A DNA stretch of 20,809 nucleotides. Source: an uncultured Alistipes sp. (GTDB lineage: Bacteria > Bacteroidota > Bacteroidia > Bacteroidales > Rikenellaceae). Positions 1 to 6,656 of this stretch are shown one piece after another (the stretch's first letter is position 1; every line of letters begins with the position of its first letter). The translations under genes were made by a program, and so were the position numbers. The DNA is taken from positions 1-20,809 of the forward strand of contig CAMWIG010000014.1 of assembly GCA_947174295.1 (NCBI GenBank). The letters run 5' to 3'. The notes below the pieces were generated by a model. That model worked only from the letters and a program-made list of their open reading frames with translations, was not told where the DNA came from and did not search any database.

Positions 1-355
1 CAGGTTGCATGGGCCTCGGACAACGCAAGAGTGTCGGACGGCGCAAGAGTGTCAGGCGGCGTGGGAGTGTCGGACGGCGTGGGTGTCAGGTTGCATGGGC
101 CTCGGACGGCACAAGAGTGTCGGCCGGCGAGGAAGTCAGGCTGCATGGCTATCGGGCGTGCGAGCCGTGGCGAAGAACCGAATGGCCGGTGTGCCGGATT
201 TCGGATTGGAGCGGGTCCCGATGCGTGGTCATGACCGGTTGCGGTGTCGGACTATTCCCGATGTTCGCGGCTGCGGCCGACGACGCGATGAAGACGACGG
301 TTTCGAACGGAAACGGTGGGCGAATCTTAAATCGCTAAAAATTAGTGGAAACCGC
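1..355. repeat. Repeat-bearing non-coding stretch upstream of rpsH
   Basis: An imperfect 18-bp unit (GCAAGAGTGTCGGACGGC) recurs in tandem at 25-42, 43-60 and 61-78, with a further related copy around 111-126. A 21-bp sequence at 1-21 recurs identically at 87-107 and in degenerate form at 137-157. The repeats run off the left window edge, so the full array length is unknown. Several frames stay open here only because the DNA is GC-rich and the unit length is a multiple of three. The predicted peptides are low-complexity Cys/Arg/Gly repeats that resemble no family I recognise, and the longest runs into the rpsH promoter. From 158 to 355 I see nothing further except an imperfect inverted repeat pairing 306-317 with 351-364. 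Confidence 0.7.
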
Positions 356-386
356 TTTGCCGTTTGAAAAATAATGCGTATATTTG
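356..386 (+). promoter_or_regulatory. Bacteroidota-type promoter for rpsH operon
   Basis: TTTG at 356-359 is followed after exactly 19 bases by TATATTTG at 379-386, an exact match to the Bacteroidota primary sigma-factor consensus (TTTG, about 19-20 bases, TAnnTTTG). The expected start of transcription is near 392-396, giving a leader of about 140 nt before rpsH. The leader contains a small GC hairpin (431-435 with 441-445) and ends in a very A/T-rich stretch at 483-535. The promoter means that rpsH and everything distal can be transcribed independently of the upstream spc genes. Confidence 0.75.
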
Positions 387-535
387 CGGGCTTTATGCCC
401 TGCGCGTGCTTGTGCGTATGCGTGGATATTCGGCCCGGACGGCCGGTGCGGCGTGTGCGGCGAGAAGGCAAGGGGCGGAAGCACGAAATAAAAACAATTA
501 ACTTAATTCATTAATTCTTAACTTTTTAATTCATT

Positions 536-934
536 ATGACTGATCCTATTGCGGACTTTCTGACCAGAATTAGAAACGCGGTGAAAGCCAACCACAAGGT
601 GGTTGAAGCTCCCGGTTCCAAGATGAAGCAGGAGATTACGAAGATTCTCTACGAGCAGGGTTACATCCTCGCTTACAAGTTCGACAAAGACGAGAAGGGC
701 CATCCCTCGATCAAGATCGCATTGAAGTGGAACGCCGAGACCAAGACGAACGCTATCAAGAATTTGAAGCGCGTCAGCCGTCCGGGTCTGCGTCAGTACG
801 CATCCGTAGCCGATATGCCCCGTGTGCTCAACGGTCTCGGTATCGCCATCCTTTCGACGTCGAAGGGTATCATGACCGACGCCAAGGCTCGCAAGGAGAA
901 CGTCGGCGGCGAGGTTCTGTGCTACGTTTACTAA
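536..934 (+). CDS. rpsH: 30S ribosomal protein S8 (uS8)
   Basis: This is a 132-residue S8, the usual family length. S8 binds helix 21 of 16S rRNA and organises the central domain of the small subunit. The N terminus (MTDPIADFLTRIRNA) and the C-terminal run with GIAILSTSKGIMTDAKAR followed by GGEVLCYVY are diagnostic of the family. The start is the first ATG after an A/T-rich leader lacking a Shine-Dalgarno sequence, as is normal for Bacteroidota. In Escherichia coli S8 is the translational repressor of the spc operon; whether that control operates here cannot be read from this sequence. S8 is the first gene after the promoter at 356-386, separated from whatever lies upstream by at least 535 bp, which is unusual because rpsN usually sits directly before rpsH. 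Confidence 0.97.
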   Translation: MTDPIADFLTRIRNAVKANHKVVEAPGSKMKQEITKILYEQGYILAYKFDKDEKGHPSIKIALKWNAETKTNAIKNLKRVSRPGLRQYASVADMPRVLNGLGIAILSTSKGIMTDAKARKENVGGEVLCYVY

Positions 935-952
935 TCATCCGAAAAAACAGAC

Positions 953-1030
953 GTTTTCGATAAGCCGACCGCAATCGCGCTCGTGTGGATTGCCGAGGCG
1001 AGAAAACTAAGAATGAAATCCAACGATTTA
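953..1030 (+). repeat. Dispersed intergenic repeat, copy A
   Basis: This occupies most of the 110-bp gap between rpsH and rplF. The 39-bp core at 991-1029 matches 9256-9294 at 35 of 39 positions by eye, without gaps. The left flank (TTTTCGATAAGCCGACCGCA at 955-974) resembles the flank of the second copy at 9215-9234, and also the start of a partial copy near 20394. The element lies inside a ribosomal operon and downstream of an active promoter, so it is transcribed. It contributes an apparent in-frame N-terminal extension to rplF (GTG at 985), which is not real. Confidence 0.75.
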
Positions 1031-1044
1031 AACTTTTTATAACA

Positions 1045-1632
1045 ATGTCAAGAATTGGTAAATTACCTGTAAACTTACCCGCCGGCGTTACCGTAGAGGT
1101 TCTCCCGGGCAACGTGGTAAGCGTGAAAGGGCCTCTCGGGACACTGAGTCAGAAGGTTGACTCGGACATCAAGGTCGAGGTCGGCACCCACACCGATGTT
1201 CACACCGGCAAGGAGATTCCGGCCGTACTCGTAACCCGTCCTACCAACCAGCCCCGTCACCGTTCGCTGCACGGTCTCTACCGCGCGCTGATTAACAACA
1301 TGGTAGTGGGCGTATCGAAGGGCTACGAAATCAAGCAGGAGCTCGTCGGCGTCGGCTACAAGGCCGAAGTCAAGGGCAACATCCTCGAAATGAGCCTCGG
1401 CTACTCGCACGATACGTACCTCATGCTTCCTCCCGAAGTTACGGCTACCGCCGTTACCGAGAAGAAGGGCAACCCCATCGTGACGCTCAAATCGATCGAC
1501 AAGCAGCTCGTCGGTCAGGTTGCAGCCAAGCTGCGCTCGCTGCGTAAGCCTGAACCTTACAAGGGCAAGGGTATCAAGTTCGTAGGCGAACAGCTCCGTC
1601 GCAAGGCCGGAAAGTCCGCAGGTGCTAAATAG
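1045..1632 (+). CDS. rplF: 50S ribosomal protein L6 (uL6)
   Basis: This is L6, which sits near the sarcin-ricin loop of 23S rRNA close to the factor-binding site. With the ATG at 1045 it is 195 residues and begins MSRIGKLPVNLPAGV, the standard L6 N terminus. The signature PEPYKGKGIKF lies near residues 172-182. An earlier in-frame GTG at 985 would add 20 residues, but those codons fall in the dispersed repeat, and the same peptide (GEK-KNEIQRF) is encoded by the second repeat copy in non-coding DNA, so I reject it. The protein is somewhat longer than the 177 residues of the E. coli protein. The gap to rplR is 18 bp. Confidence 0.97.
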   Translation: MSRIGKLPVNLPAGVTVEVLPGNVVSVKGPLGTLSQKVDSDIKVEVGTHTDVHTGKEIPAVLVTRPTNQPRHRSLHGLYRALINNMVVGVSKGYEIKQELVGVGYKAEVKGNILEMSLGYSHDTYLMLPPEVTATAVTEKKGNPIVTLKSIDKQLVGQVAAKLRSLRKPEPYKGKGIKFVGEQLRRKAGKSAGAK

Positions 1633-1650
1633 TAAAAAACAAGTCAAGTT

Positions 1651-2013
1651 ATGTCACTGAACAAGATAGAAAGAAGAGAGAGGATCAAGATGCGTATCCG
1701 CAAAATCGTAAGCGGAACGGCGTCGCAGCCTCGTATGACTGTATTCCGTAGCAACAAGCAGATCTACGTACAGTTCATCGACGACCTTGCAGGCGTAACC
1801 CTCGCCACGGCGTCTTCCCTCGACAAGGAGGTCGCAGAGGCAGCAGCCGGCAAGACCAAGTGTGAAGTTGCCGCTCTGGTCGGCAAACTCGCTGCCGAGC
1901 GAGCAGTAGCCAAAGGTATCGAGACCGTTGCGTTCGACCGTAACGGCTACCTCTACCACGGCCGTGTTAAAGTTTTAGCTGACGCCGCTCGCGAAGGCGG
2001 TCTTAAATTCTAA
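1651..2013 (+). CDS. rplR: 50S ribosomal protein L18 (uL18)
   Basis: This is a 120-residue L18, the main 5S rRNA-binding protein that anchors 5S rRNA in the central protuberance. The basic N terminus (IERRERIKMRIRKIVSG) contacts 5S rRNA. The central VFRSNKQIYVQFIDD and the C-terminal FDRNGYLYHGRVKVLADAAREGGL are characteristic. Length is normal. Only 6 bp separate its stop from rpsE, consistent with translational coupling in the operon. Confidence 0.97.
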   Translation: MSLNKIERRERIKMRIRKIVSGTASQPRMTVFRSNKQIYVQFIDDLAGVTLATASSLDKEVAEAAAGKTKCEVAALVGKLAAERAVAKGIETVAFDRNGYLYHGRVKVLADAAREGGLKF

Positions 2014-2019
2014 GCGATT

Positions 2020-2541
2020 ATGGCAAATACGAATGTAAAGAAAGTACGCACGAGCGATCTGGGTGATCTCAAAGACCGTCTCGTCAGCATTCAGCGCGTT
2101 ACGAAAGTTACCAAGGGAGGTCGTACCTTCTCGTTCTCGGCTATCGTAGTGGTAGGCAACGAGAACGGAGTCGTAGGCTACGGTCTGGGTAAGGCTTCGG
2201 AAGTTCAGGCAGCGGTTGCCAAAGGCGTGGAGGATGCAAAGAAGAACCTCGTGAAAGTTCCGGTTATCAACGGTACGATTCCCCACAAGCAGGAGCAGCG
2301 TTTCGGCGGCTCGCTGGTTATGATTCGCCCGGCCGCTCCCGGTACTGGTATCATCGCCGGCGGTGCAATGCGCGCCGTGTTGGAGTCGGTGGGTGTCAAG
2401 AACGTGCTTGCCAAGAGCAAGGGTTCGTCCAACCCCCACAACCTCGTGAAGGCTACCATCGGTGCCCTGTGCGAGCTGCGCGACGCAGCGAGCGTCGCTC
2501 AGGTGCGCGGCATCTCGATGACCAAGGTGTTTAACGGTTAA
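2020..2541 (+). CDS. rpsE: 30S ribosomal protein S5 (uS5)
   Basis: This is a 173-residue S5, a small-subunit protein at the mRNA entry side that affects decoding accuracy. The N-terminal double-stranded-RNA-binding-like domain includes VTKVTKGGRTFSFSAIVVVG at about residues 28-46. The KGGR loop (32-35) is the region where spectinomycin-resistance changes map in the family, and it looks wild type. The C-terminal domain has GTGIIAGGAMRAVLE (108-122) and KSKGSSNPHNLVKATI. The order rplR-rpsE-rpmD is conserved across bacteria. Confidence 0.97.
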   Translation: MANTNVKKVRTSDLGDLKDRLVSIQRVTKVTKGGRTFSFSAIVVVGNENGVVGYGLGKASEVQAAVAKGVEDAKKNLVKVPVINGTIPHKQEQRFGGSLVMIRPAAPGTGIIAGGAMRAVLESVGVKNVLAKSKGSSNPHNLVKATIGALCELRDAASVAQVRGISMTKVFNG

Positions 2542-2556
2542 TACTTCTGAAAAACT

Positions 2557-2739
2557 ATGGCAAGATTGAAGATTACTCAGGTTAAGAGTCGCATCGGTGC
2601 TTCGGCACAGCAGCGCAAGAACCTCGACGCTCTGGGATTGAGGAAGATTAATCAGAGCGTTGAACACGACGATTCGGTCATCATCAAGGGTATGCTCGAA
2701 CGCGTGAAGCACCTCGTTCGCATCGAAGAGGTAAAATAA
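2557..2739 (+). CDS. rpmD: 50S ribosomal protein L30 (uL30)
   Basis: This is a 60-residue L30, matching the usual bacterial length. It is a small globular protein on 23S rRNA domain II. The N terminus MARLKITQVKSRIG and the centre QRKNLDALGLRKINQSV, with the following HDDSVIIKGML, are the family signature. It lies 15 bp after rpsE and 26 bp before rplO. Confidence 0.96.
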   Translation: MARLKITQVKSRIGASAQQRKNLDALGLRKINQSVEHDDSVIIKGMLERVKHLVRIEEVK

Positions 2740-2765
2740 GTTGAACAATTAAGAATTCATACACG

Positions 2766-3212
2766 ATGGAACTCAATAATCTCAAACCCGCAAAGGGTGC
2801 TACGCACCACGACAAGCGAATCGGCCGCGGTGCAGGTTCGGGTCACGGCGGTTACTCGACTCGTGGTAACAAGGGTGCCCAGTCGCGTTCCGGTTACTCT
2901 CGCAAGCTCGGCTTCGAGGGCGGTCAGATGCCTCTGCAACGTCGTCTGCCGAAGTTCGGTTTCACCAATCTGAAAAGAGTGGAGTACAAGCCTATCAACC
3001 TTTCGACGCTCGAAGAGCTCGCAGCGAAGAAGGAGCTGACGGCAGTCAACTTCGAGACTCTCGTAGCCGCAGGTTTCGTTTCGACCGGCGACCGCGTGAA
3101 GATTCTCGGCAACGGTACTCTCTCGAAGGCCCTCGCCGTTACGGCCCACGCGTTCTCGAAGAGCGCCGAGGCTGCTATCACGGCAGCCGGCGGATCGGTA
3201 GAGAAACTGTAA
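2766..3212 (+). CDS. rplO: 50S ribosomal protein L15 (uL15)
   Basis: This is a 148-residue L15, which threads a long basic N-terminal extension into 23S rRNA and is added late in large-subunit assembly. Hallmarks are RIGRGAGSGHG (18-28), a Gly/Arg/Ser-rich extension, and FEGGQMPLQRRLPKFGF (50-66). The C-terminal globular part (about 80-148) carries the expected LEELAAKKELTAVN and VKILGNGTLSKAL. It precedes secY, as in nearly all bacteria. Confidence 0.97.
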   Translation: MELNNLKPAKGATHHDKRIGRGAGSGHGGYSTRGNKGAQSRSGYSRKLGFEGGQMPLQRRLPKFGFTNLKRVEYKPINLSTLEELAAKKELTAVNFETLVAAGFVSTGDRVKILGNGTLSKALAVTAHAFSKSAEAAITAAGGSVEKL

Positions 3213-3233
3213 CACAATTAAGCGACAAAAATT

Positions 3234-4619
3234 ATGAATCAGTATCTTATAGTTGGTTTGGTCTTTTTGGTGATTATCGCTCTTTTGGCCACCAACAAGA
3301 AACTTGTCGAAACACTCAAGAATATTTCGAAAATCGAAGAGCTTCGCAAGCGTATTCTCTATACGCTGGGTCTTCTTTTGATTTATCGCTTGGGCAGTTT
3401 TGTGGTGATTCCGGGTATCAACCCCAACCTTCTGGGCGAGGGTTCGGCGCTTGCCAACCAGTTGGACAGCAACAGCCTTCTGGGCCTGTTGAACGTGTTC
3501 TCTGGCGGTGCATTCGGCAATGCGGCAATCTTCGCGCTCGGTGTGATGCCCTACATTACCGCCTCGATCATCATTCAGCTCGCGGGTATCATGATTCCCG
3601 CCGTGCAGAAGATGCAGAAGGAGGGTGAAAGCGGTCGCCGCAAAATGAATCAGTGGACGCGCCTGCTCACGATCATCGTACTGATGCTCCAAGGCCCGGC
3701 GTACATCACTAACCTGTACCATGAAGTTCCGCAGGCGTTCGTTTACGGTAACACGCTCTGGTTCGGAATCTACGCGACGATAATCCTCATCGCCGGCACC
3801 ATGTTCATCATGTGGCTCGGTGAGAAGATTACCGACAAGGGTATCGGAAACGGCATTTCGCTCATCATCATGATCGGTATCGTGGCACGTCTTCCCCACG
3901 CACTGTTGGCCGAGGTCAACGCGCGTCTGGGTACGTCGTCTCCCGGCAGCGTCATCATGATTATCATCGAGCTGGTGCTTCTGTTCCTGGTATTCATGGC
4001 TACGATCGCTCTCGTGCAGGCTGTCCGCAAGGTGCCTGTGCAGTATGCAAAGCGTATGGTCGGCAACAAGCAGTACGGCGGTGTGCGTCAGTACGTGCCC
4101 TTGAAGATGAATGCAGCCAATGTGATGCCTATCATCTTCGCTCAGGCTCTGATGTTCATCCCGATGCTGTTCAGAAACATCGCTCCCGGCTTTGCCGGTG
4201 CGTTCGCGTCGGTGACGGGTTTCTGGTACAACTTCACGCTTGCAGTGCTGGTAATCGCATTTACCTACTTCTACACCGCGATTATCATCAATCCTCAAAT
4301 GATGGCGGACGACATGAAGCGCAACGGCGGCTTTATCCCGGGTGTCAAGCCGGGTAAGCAGACGGTGAACTACATCGACAACATCATGACGCGAATCACC
4401 CTTCCGGGTTCGATCTTCCTCGCAATCGTGGCCATTCTGCCCGCATTCGCGATGAGATTCCTCAATATTCAGCAGGCGTTCGCCTACTTCTATGGAGGTA
4501 CGTCGCTGCTGATTATGGTGGGTGTGATTCTCGACACTCTGAAGCAGATAGAGAGCCACCTGTTGATGCGTCACTATGACGGTCTGATGAAGACCGGACG
4601 TATTCAGGGTCGCCACTAA
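3234..4619 (+). CDS. secY: Preprotein translocase subunit SecY with extra N-terminal hydrophobic segment
   Basis: This is SecY, the channel-forming subunit of the Sec translocon in the cytoplasmic membrane; partners are SecE and SecG. At 461 residues it is a little longer than usual. Clear signatures are the plug/TM2 region around NVFSGGAFGNAAIFALGVMP (87-106), GEKITDKGIGNGISL (196-210), KMNAANVMPIIFAQ (291-304), FIPGVKPGKQT (367-377) and the TM10 region ending QIESHLL (438-444). The familiar SecY start (VETLKNI..IEELRKRILYTL) begins only at residue 25. It is preceded by about 24 residues containing a continuous hydrophobic stretch (4-19) not found in E. coli SecY. No plausible start codon lies at the conserved point, so the extension appears genuine and may be a lineage trait. 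Confidence 0.96.
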   Translation: MNQYLIVGLVFLVIIALLATNKKLVETLKNISKIEELRKRILYTLGLLLIYRLGSFVVIPGINPNLLGEGSALANQLDSNSLLGLLNVFSGGAFGNAAIFALGVMPYITASIIIQLAGIMIPAVQKMQKEGESGRRKMNQWTRLLTIIVLMLQGPAYITNLYHEVPQAFVYGNTLWFGIYATIILIAGTMFIMWLGEKITDKGIGNGISLIIMIGIVARLPHALLAEVNARLGTSSPGSVIMIIIELVLLFLVFMATIALVQAVRKVPVQYAKRMVGNKQYGGVRQYVPLKMNAANVMPIIFAQALMFIPMLFRNIAPGFAGAFASVTGFWYNFTLAVLVIAFTYFYTAIIINPQMMADDMKRNGGFIPGVKPGKQTVNYIDNIMTRITLPGSIFLAIVAILPAFAMRFLNIQQAFAYFYGGTSLLIMVGVILDTLKQIESHLLMRHYDGLMKTGRIQGRH

Positions 4620-4642
4620 ACGTTTTCTTAGAGTCAGGGAAA

Positions 4643-5422
4643 ATGATATATTTGAAGACAGACGAAGAGATTGAACTGCTGCGCGAGAACAACATTCTCG
4701 TGAGTCGCACGCTCGCCGAAGTGGGTCGCCGCATCGCACCGGGCGTTACGACCAAGCAGCTGGACACGCTGGCCGAGGAGTTCATACGCTCGCACGGCGC
4801 AGTCCCGGCTTTTCTCGGATACATGGGCTACCCGGCATCGTTGTGCATTTCGGTCAACGATCGGGTGGTTCATGGAATCCCGTCTGACAAATGCGTCCTG
4901 AAAGAGGGCGACATTGTTTCCGTCGATTGCGGTACGTTTTTAAAGGGGTTTGTTGGCGACTCGGCATATACGTTTGCCGTGGGCGAGGTGTCTGACGAAG
5001 CAAGACAGCTCATGGAGGTCACCAAAGAGGCTCTTTACAAAGGTACGGCGCAGGCCAAGGCCGGGAATCGCGTGGGCGACATCTCGGCGGCCGTGCAGGA
5101 ATACGCCGAGAGTTTCGGCTACGGCGTAGTGCGCGAATTGGAGGGACACGGATGCGGTCGTAAGATGCACGAAGACCCGGGTGTCCCCAACTATGGCGCG
5201 CGAGGCAGAGGCCCTCTGCTCAAAGAGGGTATGGTCATCTGCATCGAACCTATGATTACGATGGGAAACAAGGCCGTTGTTTTCGAACGGGACGGTTGGA
5301 CGGTACGTACACGCGACGGCAAGCCGGCGGCACACTACGAGTTCGCAGTTGCGGTTCGCAAGGGCGGCCCGGACGTACTGACCGATTACAGTATCATCGA
5401 AGAAGCAATTAAAAACGAATAA
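4643..5422 (+). CDS. map: Type I methionine aminopeptidase
   Basis: This 259-residue MetAP-I removes the initiator methionine from nascent proteins in the cytosol after deformylation. The pita-bread-fold dinuclear metal ligands can all be read: Asp95 (VSVDCGT), Asp106 (VGDSAYT), His169 (EGHGCGR), Glu202 (CIEPM) and Glu233 (HYEFAV). Substrate-contacting histidines are His77 (VVHGIP) and His176 (KMHEDP). Length is normal, without an N-terminal SH3-binding or zinc-finger extension. It follows secY directly, without adk in between, the arrangement common in Bacteroidota, and ends 8 bp before infA. Confidence 0.96.
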   Translation: MIYLKTDEEIELLRENNILVSRTLAEVGRRIAPGVTTKQLDTLAEEFIRSHGAVPAFLGYMGYPASLCISVNDRVVHGIPSDKCVLKEGDIVSVDCGTFLKGFVGDSAYTFAVGEVSDEARQLMEVTKEALYKGTAQAKAGNRVGDISAAVQEYAESFGYGVVRELEGHGCGRKMHEDPGVPNYGARGRGPLLKEGMVICIEPMITMGNKAVVFERDGWTVRTRDGKPAAHYEFAVAVRKGGPDVLTDYSIIEEAIKNE

Positions 5423-5430
5423 TCGACTCT

Positions 5431-5649
5431 ATGGCAAAGCAGACTGCTATCGAACGGGACGGAACGATCATCGAGGCGTTGTCGAACGCAATGTTTCGCG
5501 TCGAATTGGATAACGGCCACGTTATCACGGCCCACATCTCCGGAAAGATGCGCATGCACTACATCAAGATTCTTCCCGGAGACAAAGTAAAAGTGGAGAT
5601 GACCCCTTACGATTTGAGTAAGGGTCGTATATCTTTCAGGTACAAATAA
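5431..5649 (+). CDS. infA: Translation initiation factor IF-1
   Basis: This is a 72-residue single-domain OB-fold protein identical in length to E. coli IF-1. It binds the 30S A site during initiation and works with IF-2 and IF-3. The sequence IEALSNAMFRVELDNGHVI, HISGKMRMHYIKILPGDKV and the end DLSKGRISFRYK are all characteristic. It lies between map and rpmJ with short gaps (8 and 20 bp). Confidence 0.97.
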   Translation: MAKQTAIERDGTIIEALSNAMFRVELDNGHVITAHISGKMRMHYIKILPGDKVKVEMTPYDLSKGRISFRYK

Positions 5650-5669
5650 CCAAAGATTGCTTGAAAATC

Positions 5670-5786
5670 ATGAAAGTAAAAGCATCAATCAAGAAAAGAA
5701 GCGAGGATTGCAAGATTGTGAAGCGCAAAGGCAAGCTCTACGTAATCTGCAAGAAGAATCCCAAGTTTAAAATGCGCCAAGGGTAA
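5670..5786 (+). CDS. rpmJ: 50S ribosomal protein L36 (bL36), zinc site incomplete
   Basis: This is a 38-codon gene: MKVKASIKKRSEDCKIVKRK, then GKLYVICKKNPKFKMRQG. Length and the ending KMRQG are those of L36, the smallest ribosomal protein, located near the base of the L7/L12 stalk. The classical zinc-binding set is three Cys and one His. Cys14 and Cys27 remain, but the position-11 Cys is Ser and the His near position 33 is Phe, so a normal zinc site cannot form. It sits between infA and rpsM exactly where rpmJ is expected. Confidence 0.95.
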   Translation: MKVKASIKKRSEDCKIVKRKGKLYVICKKNPKFKMRQG

Positions 5787-5817
5787 TGTTTAAACGGTTA
5801 ATTAAAGAAAAGAATTT

Positions 5818-6198
5818 ATGGCACGTATAGTCGGTGTAGATTTACCAAAAAATAAGAGAGGCGAGATCGGTTTGACCTATATTTACGGTATCGGTCGTTC
5901 GACGGCTCGCAGAATTCTCGACGAGGCTGGCATCAGCTATGACCTCAAAGTACAGGATTGGACTGACGATCAGGTCGGCGCAATCCGTTCGAAGATCGCA
6001 GAGTTGGGTATTAAGGTCGAGGGCGAATGCCGTTCGGTCGTACAGCTCAACATCAAGCGACTGATGGATATCGGTTGCTACCGCGGTATCCGTCACCGTC
6101 TGGGTCTGCCCGTTCGCGGTCAGAGCACCAAGAACAACGCCCGCACGCGCAAGGGTCGCAAGAAGACTGTCGCTAACAAGAAAAAGGCAACTAAGTAA
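5818..6198 (+). CDS. rpsM: 30S ribosomal protein S13 (uS13)
   Basis: This is a 126-residue S13, in the head of the small subunit, forming bridges B1a/B1b to the large subunit and contacting the P-site tRNA. The helix-two-turn-helix core begins ARIVGVDLP and includes LTYIYGIGRSTARRIL (19-34). The RHRLGLPVRGQSTKNNART motif (92-110) and the very basic tail (KKKATK end) are diagnostic. The gap after rpmJ is only 31 nt, leaving little room for an E. coli-like S4-binding pseudoknot leader. Confidence 0.97.
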   Translation: MARIVGVDLPKNKRGEIGLTYIYGIGRSTARRILDEAGISYDLKVQDWTDDQVGAIRSKIAELGIKVEGECRSVVQLNIKRLMDIGCYRGIRHRLGLPVRGQSTKNNARTRKGRKKTVANKKKATK

Positions 6199-6210
6199 TA
6201 GGAGAGAGTT

Positions 6211-6597
6211 ATGGCAAAGAAAACAACAGTTAAGAAGAAGGTTGTCAAGGTTGGTACGATGGGCAATGCCTACGTTCACTCGACTTTCAATAACGTTATC
6301 GTTACCCTGACCAACGAGGTCGGCGAGGTTATCAGCTGGTCGTCGGCGGGTAAGATGGGTTTCCGCGGCTCTAAGAAGAACACTCCCTATGCAGCACAGA
6401 CGGCTGCCGCCGATTGTGCGAAGGTTGCTTACGACATGGGTCTGCGCAAGGTTAAGGTTTACGTCAAGGGTCCCGGTGCCGGTCGCGAGTCGGCTGTCCG
6501 TACTATTCACGGCGCAGGTATCGAGGTTACCGAGATTATCGACGTAACGCCGATGCCGCATAACGGTTGCCGTGCTCCTAACCGTCGCCGCGTATAA
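6211..6597 (+). CDS. rpsK: 30S ribosomal protein S11 (uS11)
   Basis: This is a 128-residue S11, on the platform of the small subunit near the mRNA exit site. NAYVHSTFNNVIVTLTNEVG, KGPGAGRESAVR and the terminal PHNGCRAPNRRRV are textbook S11 motifs. The N terminus has a short Lys/Thr-rich extension of about 12 residues. It lies 12 bp after rpsM, and 59 bp of A-rich sequence precede rpsD. Confidence 0.97.
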   Translation: MAKKTTVKKKVVKVGTMGNAYVHSTFNNVIVTLTNEVGEVISWSSAGKMGFRGSKKNTPYAAQTAAADCAKVAYDMGLRKVKVYVKGPGAGRESAVRTIHGAGIEVTEIIDVTPMPHNGCRAPNRRRV

Positions 6598-6656
6598 TCG
6601 CTCCGATGAAGGACTAACGACAACAAACAAACGATCTATTAAAAAAGTAAAAAGCA

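Noticed and set aside
1..126. CRISPR array
   Set aside because: The units are 18 bp, contiguous and imperfect, with no unique spacers and no cas genes.
5..367. Open frames of up to 120 codons across the repeat patch
   Set aside because: Low-complexity products caused by GC-rich repeats; all frames are open, and the longest runs into the rpsH promoter. No family resemblance.
985..1044. Upstream GTG start extending L6 by 20 residues
   Set aside because: The extension is encoded by the dispersed repeat, and the same peptide is seen in non-coding copy B; L6 homologues start at the ATG at 1045.
2757..4739. 660-codon open frame antisense to rplO and secY
   Set aside because: Shadow of highly biased coding DNA; the product is a His/Arg/Asp-rich low-complexity chain and the sense strand encodes essential conserved proteins.
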